A DNA stretch of 64,000 bases from Cliona cf. orientalis (lineage: Eukaryota; Porifera; Demospongiae; Clionaida; Clionaidae), in the NCBI GenBank assembly GCA_963930775.1, contig OZ005695.1, positions 5,456,001 through 5,520,000 of the forward strand, in the 5' to 3' direction. This document shows positions 43,066 through 54,594 of this stretch, one piece after another. The notes beneath the pieces were generated by a model. It saw nothing but the letters and a program-made list of their open reading frames with translations, was not told the DNA's origin and searched no databases. Each line of letters starts with the position of its first letter. Position 1 is the first letter of the stretch. Made by a program: the position numbers and the translations under genes.

Positions 43066-45007
43066 TTTTTTTCCCTTATTTCAAGGGGACCACACACTAA
43101 ACAGAAAAAAAGGTCCGAAAACCACCACACAGTTGAGCTGGGTGCATAGTAGAGCCATACAATGCAAGCAGGCATCCAAATAGCCATGTACACAATATTC
43201 GGTAAAGGGTCGTCAACGTACCCCCCCGCGCCCGTAATTTTTTTTATGGGCAAAAATTGCAAGTGCATGGCTTCCTGTATACAAACATATGGGGGATACT
43301 TCAAAGGGCCGTAACTTTAATTCTAAGACGTCAATCAAATTTTTCTCATGTCAAATCTCGTGTTTCGACCCATTCTGCATGCCAATGGGCGTAGGAACAG
43401 GGGTGGCCACAGGGGCCAGGCCCCCCCCCCCCCCCCCCCCCCCCCCCAATTTTTGAGCTCAGTGACATTTAATACCTGCAGTTCAGAGTGAGATCCAATC
43501 CAGCTAGTCTGCAGTGGCTAATATGAATGAATGTGCCTCAATTGCTTCTAAATCTATTCCATTCGACTTACGGTTCATTTTTTCATCGAGAAACTCATGA
43601 TTGCAGTCTTGAGTGTGCCAAAATGGGCGTGGTTAGTCACAAAGTGGGCGTGGTCGTAAAAATTTCACACGCAACTGTATATTGGGCCCACCCAACCTTC
43701 AACATCTTCCTACCTACCACCTATGATGCCATGTAAAAATTAGTGCTTCCAATCCCTCCAAACATTTACTGCAAAGCAATCTTTTTTTTCTACTTAGTGT
43801 GTAATAGTGTGTAACAAGGAGACCAGAACACTAAGCAGAAATAAATTTGTCCAAAACCACTACAAAGTTGAGCTGGATGCTTAGTAGAACCATACAATGC
43901 AAGCAGGCACCCTATACTCCAATTTTGACCAAAGTAGGTGAAGGTCGTCACGTTTGTGTGCGCGTGCCTAACGGGTATTCCCCGTTTTTCACGTAGCGCG
44001 TGGGCAGAAAACATTGCAAACGTATGGCTTCCCTATACAAACACATGGGAAAACTTCAAAGGGCCGTAATTAATTCTAAAGCGTGAATCAAAATTCTTTC
44101 AGGTCAAATCTCTAGTTTAGACCCATTCTGCGTGCCCATGTAAAAACTATGTCCCCAAGTACTCCCAAACCCCCATGAATTAGATTATTTATTTAATTAT
44201 TTAAATCTTTTTTTTTTCAAGAAGCGGATACACTAAGCAGAAAAAAACAGTCCAGAAGTCACCACATATTTGAGCTGGATGCATTATAGACCCATACAAT
44301 GCAAGCAGGCAGCCTAAAATTAATATCAATTTTGACCAAAGTGGGTAATGGTCGTCACATTAATTTGCGCGCATAGCCCCGCCCCACACGTAGCGCGTGG
44401 GCGAAAAATATTGCAAATGCATTGCTTCCTATACAAACATATGGGAAAACTTCAAAGTGCCGTAACTCTTCTTTAATTGTAAGGCGTGAATCAAAATTCT
44501 TTCAGGTCAAATCACTAGTTTTGACCCATTCTGCGTGCCTATGTAAAAATTATCCCCCCAAGTGTTCCCAAACCCCACATGAATTAGATTATTTATAGTT
44601 TTTTTCTATTTAGTGTATAACAAGAACCGGGCACACTAAGCAGAAAAAAGTCCAGAAACCACCATAATAGTTGACAATAGACCCATGCAATGCAAGCAGG
44701 CAGCCTAAACTTTAATTTAAAAGGTAGGTAAAGGTCGTCAGGTTACTGTGCGCGCGTAGCCACGCCCCTCACGTAGCGCGTGGGCGGAAAACATTGCAAA
44801 TGCATGGCTTCCTATACAAACATATGGGGATACTTCAAAGGGCCATAACCTAAGGCGTGAATTCAAAATTCTTTCAGGTCAAATCTCTAGTTTGGACCCA
44901 TTCTGCGTGCCCATGTAAAAATTATCCCCCCAAGTGTTCCCAACCCCCCATGAATTAGATTATTTATTTAATTTTTTTCTACTTTGTGCATAACTATTTA
45001 GTGTTTA

Positions 45008-45470
45008 ATTACAACGAAAAATATTTTTCAGACGATCAATTTTCTTATATAGTCCGTGTCCTAACCTGGAGGGCATAAAAGATGCGCTCTCCTACAAGTT
45101 CAGAAGACTCACGATTGGTCAGAATTGTTGTGCCGTGTGCACAAGCGAGGTTGCCAAGGCCTAGGGGCCATAGAGATGCATTCTCGAGCTCGCCGAGCGA
45201 GCGGCGCAAGCGCCGCGCGTTTCGACAGGCCTGCTCGGCAGGCCACCGAGCCTCGAGCGAAGCGAGAGGCGATGTCTGCTCTTTGTCATGGTCTGGTGGT
45301 AGATTCGACGTTCGAGCGGAGTGAGAACTTCGCCATTACACGGTGAGTTTGATCAGCTACTCTTGGCCTCCAGTGAGGGGTGTGGTCTTCATCTGCGCAT
45401 GCGCGCTATATTAACGCTGTTAGTAGTGTTCAGCCATGATTGTGACATCAAACATACTTGTTAGTGTTTA
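45008..45470 (+). repeat. Dispersed repeat R, copy 3 (within the second monomer array)
   Basis: From 'acaacgaaaaatatttttca' to 'gattgtgacatcaaacata', shorter and more diverged. Inserted between two ACACTAAGCAG monomers. Confidence 0.6.
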
Positions 45471-46848
45471 ATAATAATAATAATTAGTGTTTAAAATAAT
45501 AATTAATAATTAATTAGTGTTTAACAAGGAGACCAGAACACTAAGCAGAAAAAATAATTGTCCAAAACCACTCCATAGTTGAGCTGGATGCTTAGTAGAG
45601 CCATACAATGCAAGCAGGCAACCTATACTCCAATTTTGACCAAAGTAGGTAAAGGTCGTCACGTTTGTCTGCGCGTGCCTAACGGGTATTCCCCGTTTTT
45701 CACGTAGCGCGTGGGCGAAAAACATTGCAAACGTATGGCTTCCCTGTACAAACATATGGGAAAACTTGGCCATAACTTTAATTCTAAAACGTGAATCAAA
45801 ACTCTCAGGTCAAACCTCTAGTTTCAACCCATTCTGCATGCCCATGTAAAAATTATGTCCCCAAGTACTCCCAAGCCCCCCATGAATTAGATTATTTATA
45901 AATTTTAATTATTTAAATCTTTTTTTACCACACACTAAGCGGAAAAAAATTGTCTGGAAACCACAACATAGTTGAGCAGGATGCTTAGTAGAGCCATACA
46001 ATGCAAGCAGGCTGCCTCTACTCCAATTTTGGCCAAATTGGGTAAAGGTCGTCACGTTTATGTGCGCACGTAGCCCCGCCCCGCACGTAGCGCGTGGGCG
46101 GAAAACATTACAAACGCATGGCTTCCCTGTACAAACATACGGGAAAACTTCAAAGGGCCGTAACTTTAATTCTAAGATGTGAATCAAAATTTTTTCAGGT
46201 CAATTCCTAGTTTCGACCCATATTCTGCGTAAAAATTATCCCCCCAAGTGTTCCCAAAACCCCATGAATTAGATTAACTACTTAGTGTTTAACAAGGGCA
46301 CCACACACTAAGCAGAAAAAATGGTCCGAAAATCACCACACAGTCGACAATGCAAGCAGGTATCCTAATAGTTATATACACAATGTATGTTCGGTAAAGG
46401 TCGTCAACGTAACCCGCGCGCCCGTAATTTTTTTTCATGGGCAAACATTGCAAATGCATGGCTTCCTATACAAACAAACTTTCAAGGACCGTAACTAATT
46501 CTAAGGCATGAATCAAAATATCTAGTTTCGACCCATTCTGCGTGCCGGTGCAAACATTATGTTCCCAAGTGCTCCTAAATTAGACTTTTAATTATTTATA
46601 ACTTCTTTTTCTACTTAGTAACAAGCAGACCAAACACTAAGCATGTCCATAGTAGAACCATACAATGCAAGCAGGCAGCCTGTACATAAATTTTGACCAA
46701 AGTGGATACTGGGCCGCGCGCACATCAATGCAAGCAGGCAGCCTATACATAAATTTTGACCAAAGTGGATAAATGCGCCGTGCGCACATCAACGTGACAT
46801 TGATATGCGCGCGGCCCCGCCCCTCACGTAGCGCATGGGCGGAGAACA

Positions 46849-47294
46849 GAGGAGGTTGGACATGACGCATATCTGCGCCATAGTCACATGACCTTGGTAT
46901 GCAATTATGCTGCCACGCATTCAAAAAAATGCCATTTGCGAGTGTAGCTGGTAGCTAAAATGTTTGCGTTTGTGAACTATGGCCAAATCTGAAGCTGAAA
47001 CGGAGACAAATCGTGTAGATCTAATGTTATAACGGCGAAAGAAGCTGACTGCTATCGACAAATACTGTTTTTGATGTTGCCATTCTGAGGAACGAGTTTT
47101 CTCGATTTGCAAGAAGTGTGAGGGGTGGACGGGCGGGGTATGGCGCTGGATCTTCTTTTCTCATGGATTTCAACTTGCTTTCACATTTAAAACTGTCATC
47201 AAGGCTTTAGATCGTGACTTACATTTTGTACAGTGTTATTATTTGGGGCAACACGCCCACTTTTTGTGCGCACGTGATCGTGTCCAACCTCCTC
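46849..47294. mobile_element. MITE (GAGGAGGTTGGACA ends) inside a monomer
   Basis: Ends GAGGAGGTTGGACATGACGC and ATCGTGTCCAACCTCCTC. The host word TGGGCGGAGAACA is present on both sides (46836-46848 and 47295-47307), a 13-bp or somewhat shorter duplication. The minus-strand open frame inside (46921-47112) is not recognised. Confidence 0.75.
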
Positions 47295-47584
47295 TGGGCG
47301 GAGAACATTGCAAATGCATGATGAGGTAACTTCAAAGGGAATTCTAAGGTGTGCATCAAAATTCCCCCGGGTCAAATCTCTAAATTACCTCCGAATTTTT
47401 TTTTTCTTAGTGTACAAGGGGGACCACACACTCTAAGCGGAAAAAATGGTGAAAACCAGAGCCATACAATGCAAGCAGGTACCCAAACAGCAATATGCAC
47501 AAAGTCCGGTAAAGGTTAGTCAGCGTACCCCGCGCGCCCGTAAAATTTATAACGAATTCCGTTATCCGCTAAATTGCATAGTAT

Positions 47585-47800
47585 TATATGAACGGCTAAG
47601 GGTAGGTAGGGTTTTGGTTTAGGGTAGGGTTTGACACACAAGGGTTAGTACTACTATTGTCTTTAAAGTCGTGACAAAAAAGCATCTGGCAGCGGCGTTC
47701 ACGGTGGTGCAGTGGTTAGGGTTCAGGTGTATGGATTCATGTACTGGGCAGTTCGATCCTCGCTTTATTCACTCAATTTCTTTTTTTTTTCCCTTATACT
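47585..47800 (+). repeat. tRNA-like repeat T, copy 2
   Basis: 'ggtggtgcagtggttaggg' (box-A-like) and 'gcagttcgatcctcgc' (box-B-like) about 45 bp apart, preceded by 'aaagcatctggcagcggcg'. Same layout as copy 1. Confidence 0.38.
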
Positions 47801-47819
47801 CTGGAAATTTTTTTAAGTG

Positions 47820-48965
47820 AGGGAGGCGCGCGCCACACGTAATCAATAGAACGTCATCTTGACGCACGGGTTTCTCGGTACATAACGGGATTCATTTACA
47901 TGTATAACGCGTGCCCGTAAAAAAGACATCAAAGTTCATAATTTGCGTAAAACTTCGGTTCCAACAGCTCCCCAGAATGGTAAGATGGGAGGTGCTCTAA
48001 GATACAATGAAGGCTGTTTCACGCGGCCAAGTAGTGCCGAGGCCTCGCACTACACGCGCTAGATCACGCTCGCGCTCGCACGCAAAGATAGTTGGGTGGG
48101 CTCGAGGCGCTAGCGCTACGTAGTTGCCCAGCGCGCCGCTGATTACATAACGGAGATAACTGTCATGGATATCTGTGGTCTGGCACGTACAAGTAATTGC
48201 ATGCACGTACAGAGCATACTTCGCACCTTAGCCGAGCTCGGACAGGCAGAGTCTAGGTGTATGGACAAAAAACCGTAGTTCGTTGTGGATAATCTCATTA
48301 ATAGCCGGGCGGAGGGGGGGGGGGGGCGGGGGTGGGTGGGCGTGAAGCCAGGTTCCACTAAGAAAACCAGCAACTTCAATACTACGCAATGAAGGAGTCG
48401 TGGGCTCAGAAAGTGGAAAGCCTGCGCCGAGGAATTTGCTTTCAATTTACCTTGAACAGATGGAAAGCATGGGCTGCAGGATGCACGCTCCGACTCGGTC
48501 TCATGTGTTTGGCGGAACGCACATACCAACGAACTGTCTGTCAAGTCGGCGATCACGTGCGACCTCTGACTGGGTAGGAAAAACATTTGGGCGACATTCG
48601 CGATTCAGATTTGACCTCGCCCGAAATCCGCTGGGTCTAGGGAGAAAATCTTCACTAATATGTGACCGGATTTGGGAAAACCCTCCGTATAGGATCCGCG
48701 CGCGATTCGCGCAATGCGCGTTTTTAGTAGCTCAGGTCGAAATTTGTGAAAGTCCAGATTTTGTCATATACATATCCAACAACCCTTCTTCTAACCGTTG
48801 CCATCTTCTACGGAGGCTAGTCGTGCTATACGAAGGCGAAATAAGCCTTCATTTTGACCCACCTAGTCGGCACAGCCACCGTACACGGAGCCCGTTGCTA
48901 TGGGCGGTAATTAGAATTCTCTACCTAGATACAGCTAGATTCATCGATCTACTGTACGTTCGCTT
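47820..48965. other. GC-rich region upstream of and within the leftward gene
   Basis: Higher GC than its surroundings, with open frames on both strands (48400-48975 +, 191 codons; 48143-48586 -). A strong poly-G tract lies at 48310-48330. Minus-strand splice-like signals: acceptor CTACCCAG at about 48570, donors GTATGT at 48526 and GTAAAT at about 48450. I cannot assign a coding frame with confidence. Confidence 0.35.
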
Positions 48966-48967
48966 AC

Positions 48968-49051
48968 CTTTTTAGCTTCTTGGGCATCTAAGAACAATCG
49001 CCTGTCCTTGTCAACAACGAAATTCAACTCTTGCTCGATCTTTACGTTCAT
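48968..49051 (-). CDS. First coding exon of an unrecognised gene (leftward)
   Basis: Read on the minus strand, an ATG at 49051 opens 28 codons beginning MNVKIEQELNFVVDKDRRLF and ending LDAQEAKK. They stop exactly at a strong donor, AAG|GTAAGC (intron from 48967 downward). Codon use and composition look coding. An upstream out-of-frame ATG (at about 49074) would make a short uORF. A possible next exon is 48527-48569 (acceptor CTACCCAG, SEVARDRRLDRQFV, donor GTATGT, phase 0 in), but this is weak. Downstream exons would have to lie beyond the 43-47.5 kb repeat array; one weak terminal candidate is near 41760-41820. The protein family is not recognised. Confidence 0.5.
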
Positions 49052-49299
49052 TTCGAACGGCTCCGCCCAGGTCCATTTAATTGATTTCCGGGTCACGCGT
49101 AGTATGCGGAAACGCCTTCCGCGTGCATAGCAACGCCTTTAGACCGTAATTTCTCGATTATTGGGGGTGTGGCGCGATCACAAACAAAGCGCTGTATCTC
49201 CACAACGAAGCGCGCGATCGGCCTAAGACTTGAAATTTCTCCACGAAAGTTTCTCATTCGCGCTATAAGAGCATAATTTATGTTAGTGGAATATTATTA

Positions 49300-50616
49300 C
49301 CGTATAGCGGGTAAATTTGGCGAATCACTCCCTTAGATATTGGCAAATTTTAAATTTGGCGACTTGACAAATTGTGAGCGCAAGCGCACGACGCGATAAA
49401 CAAGTGACGTAATGCATGGATCAGCTGGCCGGCCGGCCACTCCATTCGCTAGTCTCGCGGCGCCGCTCCTTCACACCGCGAGACTATCCATTCGCCTGAG
49501 TTATCTACAGCAAGAACGCGCTTCACTTCTGTGTTCGTGTGGTCGAGGTCCTTCCTGCTGAGAGACGAGCAGGGACATGCTGATGACGAAGGTAGCGTCG
49601 GATGTTTAACCTGAAAGAACTTGAGCAGCGACATTGATTCCTGACAAACGATTCTGTTTTACAACAAGGTTGCGAGCAATCAATCTAATTTTGCTGAATT
49701 CGCACTGCTCTTATTCACATGCGCATGCGCACACGCAGTTATTACGTCATTATTAAATATTGGCATAGATCATATAGACTACGTAACCGGGATTGGTATC
49801 TGCTCACGTGAGCAATAGAATCCATTGGTGCAATCCGTGTCGCACAAAAATGCACAAAAATTGCGAAAAAAATGGCCAAAAATCACACATTCTCCCAATA
49901 CTTTTGACAATAGCTACTAAACAGAAATACTTACAACCGTAAAATTTAGCTATCCTCGTGGATAAGGCCTTCTAACTATTTGTAGTGATGAGAAGTTCCT
50001 TAGTTCAGTATCTGAGGTGTTCTAGTCCCAACAACGAGGCGACTTCAAGATGGCGTCGGTTTTTTTGTGCTTCTGGCGGTTTCTGGCTCAGCCGCAGCAG
50101 TATATCCTCCAAATAGTGGCTATCCTAGTGCAGAGGCACCTTATTTTGACTTTGAGCTTCGGTTTTTGGTAGCTACTGCCACGCGAATAGAGATACAGTC
50201 CCGAAAGTGGTTTGTACAGTATCCTATGGGGCAAGTATGGACGAAGACGATTGAAATAGCAGTGAACAACTTTGTACCCCGAAAAGACTGCCGTAGATAG
50301 TTGCGCTCTTCAAAAACTTTTGCTAGTAGTATTCTTCCATCATTGAGCTTGACTTTCGTTACCTCCACTTAGCTACAGCACCAACACAGGCTGCAGTAGA
50401 GCCATGTTCAGCCGCCTCGGTCATAGGGACACGGAGTGCCCGCCATGGCTTGCATTAACTCTATTGCTCACGTGAGCAGTTTCCAATCCCGGTTACGTAG
50501 ATCTATCTACGTGATCTATGATATGATATTGGCGAGTTTTAATTTGGCGATTTTCTTCAAAATTCGCCAAATCGCCAAATTAAAAACCTCGCCAAAGTTT
50601 CCCGCTATCAACACGG
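49300..50616. mobile_element. CCGTA-family element (TATAGCGGGTAAATTTGGCG type) with a nested hAT-like element
   Basis: Left CCGTATAGCGGGTAAATTTG and right AAGTTTCCCGCTATCAACACGG (first 20 bases matter), flanked by TA. Same family as 32036-32441. About half its length is the insertion at 49765-50525. Confidence 0.72.
49765..50525. mobile_element. hAT-like MITE 'C', copy 2
   Basis: Perfect 8-bp duplication ATATTGGC (49757-49764 and 50526-50533). Ends 'atagatcatatagactacgt' and the mirror 'acgtgatctatgatatg', with CTCACGTGAGCAATAG near both ends. Uninterrupted relative of copy 1, inverted. Confidence 0.82.
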
Positions 50617-50896
50617 TATTCGCGATTTTTTTATTATTATTTCGCCTATTTAAAAATAGTTAGCGAGTTTTGCCCAGGTGCAAAGGTTATAGAAAGTGTT
50701 TGACATAAGCGCATGCTTGGGCACGTAGGAAAGTCATTGCTGACTCAGCAAATGTGGTTCACCCGCTCAGAATATTACGGGGTATTTTCTGCGTATTCCC
50801 GTGCCCCCGACCCTTCGTTACTGCACACCGTTCATACAAGCTTTCTAGCTTTCATATTCACTCTGACTTGCTAAATCTCTTTGTTGGGACAAGAAT

Positions 50897-50956
50897 ATGG
50901 AGGAAGATCTGCATCTTCTTCGACAGCAAGCTCTGAGGACGTTACGCTCTCCCAGT
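50897..50956 (+). CDS. First coding exon of an unrecognised gene (rightward)
   Basis: An ATG opens 20 codons, MEEDLHLLRQQALRTL then RSPS, ending at a consensus donor AGT|GTGAGT, phase 0. The acidic-then-basic helical start is typical of nuclear or RNA-processing proteins, but I do not assign it. It is divergent from the leftward first exon at 49051. The 1.85 kb between them holds two nested mobile elements, so the ancestral shared promoter interval may have been only a few hundred bp. Likely later exons are 54186-54245 and 54298-54464. Confidence 0.55.
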
Positions 50957-51286
50957 GTGAGTATTGTGTATTCTTGTATTTTGTATTGGACTTTGAGAGC
51001 TTGTGATGAGTGTCTTATATTGAGCTAAAGAAGTTTCAAGGTAGATGAATTGTGTTGGAAGCTATTAAATTAAATTTTAGCCTCGTACCCAGGCTTTCCT
51101 TGGTGAAGGGGAAAGAGAACCTGGTATAATATATTAATTAATGCCAAGGCATGTAGCTAAGCAACTGGCAAGAAATCGTATCTAATAATAGTGAAACTCC
51201 TCAAGTTACAATATTGTATAATTATAGTAATGCTGAATTTTGCTAGGTACATGGAACATTGTGTGCCCTAGCTCCTTACATGTGTC

Positions 51287-52060
51287 AAACCATAGACAAT
51301 AGAGAAGGGAAGATGGACTGGAAACGGGTGGACGATGTTCAGTTTGGTTGAGCATGACCACCTAATACTTCATATATCGGTTTTAGAATAGTGCACCATT
51401 GGGCCAGTACAGTTAATAAGAATACACCCCTGTTGAGGAACACTTTTCCAGTTCCCCTGAAGACTAGTAATCGGATAAATTTCCCCCAGAAGACTTGATC
51501 AAAATGGAGGCAGTAACCCCCAAAACATCATTAAAAATGCACCATTTTACCCCCAGAACATCATTAACATAGCCTCAACACCCCCCAAGACTTCATCAAA
51601 TCAAGCTACCCCCTCAGGATACAATTATCGTTCCTGAACAGGGGTGTATCTATATTAACTGGAATAGCCCATTACATTCTATGTCATAATTTGGATTATA
51701 CCAGCCATTAATGCCATATAGATTAATTACTAAAATTTTTTGTAAAAACTACGAATAAATTTTTGTATAAAAAACATATTGAAATATAAAGGTTGTGGCT
51801 TTATGGCTTATGGTGAAAATAAACACAACCGATACAACCCCCAAATATCTTGCCATTACATTATCCTTGTGTTACTGAATGTTCTATGGAGAGTTTTGGC
51901 CACAAAAAAGCCATAAGTAACTCATAAAAACTACAAAAGAATGTATTAAACATCCCGAATTGAACCAAACTGAACATGTGCCACACTTTACCTATATACA
52001 TGTATAATATATGGATGTTTCCAGTCCCTTTCCCCCTTCTACTGTCTATGGTCAAACCTT
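51287..52060. mobile_element. MITE (CCATAGACAATAGAGAAGGG ends)
   Basis: Left 'accatagacaatagagaagg' and right mirror 'cccttctactgtctatggt'. About 770 bp. Interior includes 'acaccccccaagact' word repeats (51480-51620). Lies in the first intron of the rightward gene. Confidence 0.6.
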
Positions 52061-52320
52061 TGCCAACAACACATTGTAAGCTAGTTTTCAGAAGACCCAA
52101 CAGTCTACACGAAGACCCCGGGGTTCGGCCAATTTTAATTCCAGCTGCACGCCCACGCACATTTTACATCATCAACATGCACTTGTAGGCTATAGGCTAG
52201 GCGGGGACCAATGAGATGCAATCTTTGTACAGTCAATAATTGTTTTACCGGCAAAAAATGGCCACAGAGTCCAGTTTAGTTTGTACGCTATTTACAAGCT
52301 GACTAGACAGAGTTAGCCTT

Positions 52321-52460
52321 CAACACTCGTTTTTCTTGAAGAACTCGTGGGAATGAAGGTATACGGAGCGCCAGAACTCAGGGCGTGGCCCAACACTCGT
52401 TTTTCTTGAAGAACTTGTGGGAATGAAGGTATACGGAGCGCCAGAACTCAGGGCGTGGCC
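52321..52460. repeat. Tandem duplication of 70 bp
   Basis: 'caacactcgtttttcttgaa' begins at 52321 and again at 52391, two copies with one or two differences, so young. The following 'ccccaaaatcgtacaaaaat' is repeated at 52796. Confidence 0.85.
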
Positions 52461-52879
52461 CACCCCAAAATCGTACAAAAATTCAAGTTGACAAAAACTA
52501 AACAAAAATCGAATAATGGCTGTACAAAAGCTGCCATCATGACAAAACTGTAAGTCCAATTGATATCATAACAGAGATACTGTTTTATGGATAGATATAG
52601 TTTGTTTTCTTGGATTTGAAGGGTAGCCATCTGGTAAGGCAATCGTACACAAACGGTCGATTTCACCTAATTTTTTGAAGATTTTAGACGGCCATAATTC
52701 TCCACCTGTATAATAGAGAAACTTTTAGAGAAAAGTATACGTTCATTCCAAACATATAAATATTTAAACACACCGGCGTGGCGTAAAAACCGCCACCCCA
52801 AAATCGTACAAAAATTCAAGTTGGCCCCAGACACTTACCTTCGTTGTGTGCGTTTGCCTCCTTGTAGCCTGATCGACGA
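52322..52879 (-). CDS. Possible leftward gene fragment with a duplicated last exon
   Basis: On the minus strand, a donor AAG|GTAAGTG at about 52848 ends a short open stretch (YKEANAHNE). Further down, a frame ends in EFWRSVYLHSHEFFKKNEC and TGA at 52325. The 70 bp carrying this ending is tandemly duplicated (52321-52390 and 52391-52460); because 70 is not a multiple of three, the two copies sit in different frames. A 65-codon open frame at 52942-53139 (-), starting MKQVFLSIGDINEAYSKLW, could be an upstream part. All is tentative. Confidence 0.22.
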
Positions 52880-53369
52880 CACTATTCAGAACTTAGAGTG
52901 ACTCATAATAAATATCCATCCTTCCTCTGACTGCAAAGCCTCTAAACTGCTAATTTGGACACTTTCACTTGGCTGTATGAGGGCCAGCATACAGTGACCC
53001 TGAATGTGCTGTGCACACTCAGCACATTTTTGCTGACATCAGCAGAAATTAAATTTTGGGGTCTACGTGTAGACTGCAAGAGCCATAACTTGCTATATGC
53101 TTCGTTTATATCTCCTATGCTCAAGAAAACTTGCTTCATTATGCTTCGAATCGTTTGGTAAGCCCCACGAGCGTAGCAAATACCCTGTTTTGTTGACCAT
53201 GCCTATCACTACTGCACAGCAGGCCATGTGCTTTCTGATCTTCTCGTGCACACGACCTAGCACGTACAATATGTAGGTACATGTACGAAAGGTTATCAAC
53301 AGGGCTCGTGCTATAATGGATGAATCCTGCAAATGGTACGCGTATGCAAGCAGGATGCAACTCCTGCAG

Positions 53370-54180
53370 GGTATGTGCTCTTAGTCGCTGTTTTTTTCAC
53401 TTTTAAGAGGAAATTTCTTAGCTGTGCTTAGGCTTATCAGCTAGTGAAGGTGTAAGATGAAGGGACTTGCAATCCATCGCCAAACTTCCTGTGCCTAGTA
53501 CACGTAACTCCCTAGGAGCATGGCCAACGACAGTAGAGCCTTTAGTATATATAGTTCCCACACCGTACATGTACGTGTAAGCATCATGTTCATTTTAAAG
53601 TATACAGCTTCTCCTATGGATGGACTGATGGCCTCTGGTCTGATGTAATTATTTCTAAGTTAGCACACCTCGCTGTTAGCTAGGCACACTCCGCTGTCAA
53701 GTGCAGGTTTTCTTGCGGAGATATAAGCACATGCACTTAATAGCAAGAAAAGATGGTATTTAGAATCCACTACACTTGTGTGTACATGTGGGTGTAGTCG
53801 CATTTGCATTTCAATTGCTGGCATTGAGTGACAATGTACATGTGCATATTTGAAGTATAAAAACAACATTATAAGGAAGAAGGCTGTAATTAATTTTAAG
53901 TATTTTATGGCTCTGGATAACATGTAGAGCAGCTAGCAAAGGTATGTACAATGTTAACCCCTTAATGCTCACATACATGTAGTATTGCTACTGTTTGAGG
54001 CTGTATTGCTTATCCAATGTGTCTGTACACACATGTATGTAGCGAATATTTAGTATTTTTAGCACTATAGGTACATTGTACATGTACATGTACATGGGTG
54101 TAGTCATGATCCCCACTGGATGTGTAACATTCGATCATGTAAATAATGTACACATGTATATGTACATACATACTGCCACA
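53370..54180. other. Stretch with no recognised gene
   Basis: Many TACATGTA palindromes (for example 54070-54175). A possible first exon MDESCKWYAYASRMQLLQ at 53316-53370, ending at GTATGTG, was noted just before it but is not supported by neighbouring exons. Confidence 0.4.
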
Positions 54181-54185
54181 TATAG

Positions 54186-54464
54186 AGGAGGGCAGGGAAT
54201 CCTAGTCTTAGTCTTGTGCGACATAGACAAACTTCTTTTCAACAGGTGAGTGTTTATTTAATTAGAAATTTCAGTGGTTATTGAATTGAACTTGTAGGAG
54301 CCTGGTTTTAGAATTGAAGAACTACTTTTTCATGAAAATTTATCACAACTTCATCAAAAGGAGCAATTGACAGCTCACAAGTTTGCGTGTGACAAAACTT
54401 CGAGTCAACATGAATGTGATCGTGATAGTTCACTTCTGTGGAGGAAGAGATCACTCCCAACAAG
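54186..54464 (+). CDS. Two probable internal exons of the rightward gene
   Basis: Exon 54186-54245 (20 codons, AGNPSLSLVRHRQTSFQQ core) ends at CAG|GTGAGTG and is phase 0 on both sides. After 52 bp, acceptor CTTGTAG leads into exon 54298-54464, EPGFRIEELLFHENLSQLHQ onward, open for 55 codons to a donor GTCAGT (phase 2). Phases match the 50897 first exon. The 54186 acceptor has a poor pyrimidine tract, so that exon is the weaker one. The second exon is rich in charged and polar residues, with no recognisable domain. Further exons are not fixed. Confidence 0.45.
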
Positions 54465-54594
54465 GTCAGTTCGAAAGTGTGCTTTAAGGTTGCTCACACC
54501 CATGGCAATAATTGTATCATAGAGTCGATCAGTAGACTGGATTGCCCTAATATTACACGTACTCGTTATGATTATTCGAACATTAATTATAATA

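Larger units (their letters stand above)
43080..47545 (+). repeat. Second array of about nine ACACTAAGCAG monomers with nested insertions
   Basis: Monomer starts near 43088, 43822, 44225, 44631, 45531, 45930, 46301, 46628 and 47424, all in the + orientation and about 300-400 bp long. Interruptions: a 27-C tract and unrelated sequence at 43395-43780, repeat R at 45008-45470, and a MITE at 46849-47294. Unit order is as in the first array. The units vary by many small gaps, so the array is not young. Confidence 0.75.
49052..50896. promoter_or_regulatory. Putative shared promoter interval of a head-to-head gene pair
   Basis: Lies between the two divergent first exons (ATG at 49051, - and 50897, +). 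Discounting the two nested elements, about 530 bp remains. It contains CCGGAAGT-like and TGACGTAA-like words and no TATA box at a fixed place. Inferred from gene layout only. A short palindrome TAGTCTCGCGG / CCGCGAGACTA occurs at 49452-49485. Confidence 0.35.

Noticed and set aside
47700-47770. tRNA gene
   Set aside because: Box-A and box-B-like words are present but no acceptor stem or anticodon arm can be drawn; treated as a tRNA-like repeat.
48400-48975. 191-codon open frame on the + strand
   Set aside because: No domain, no splice support, GC-rich sequence open on the opposite strand as well; likely chance.
53316-53370. Possible first exon MDESCKWYAYASRMQLLQ before GTATGTG
   Set aside because: Its phase does not lead into the better-supported exons at 54186-54464.
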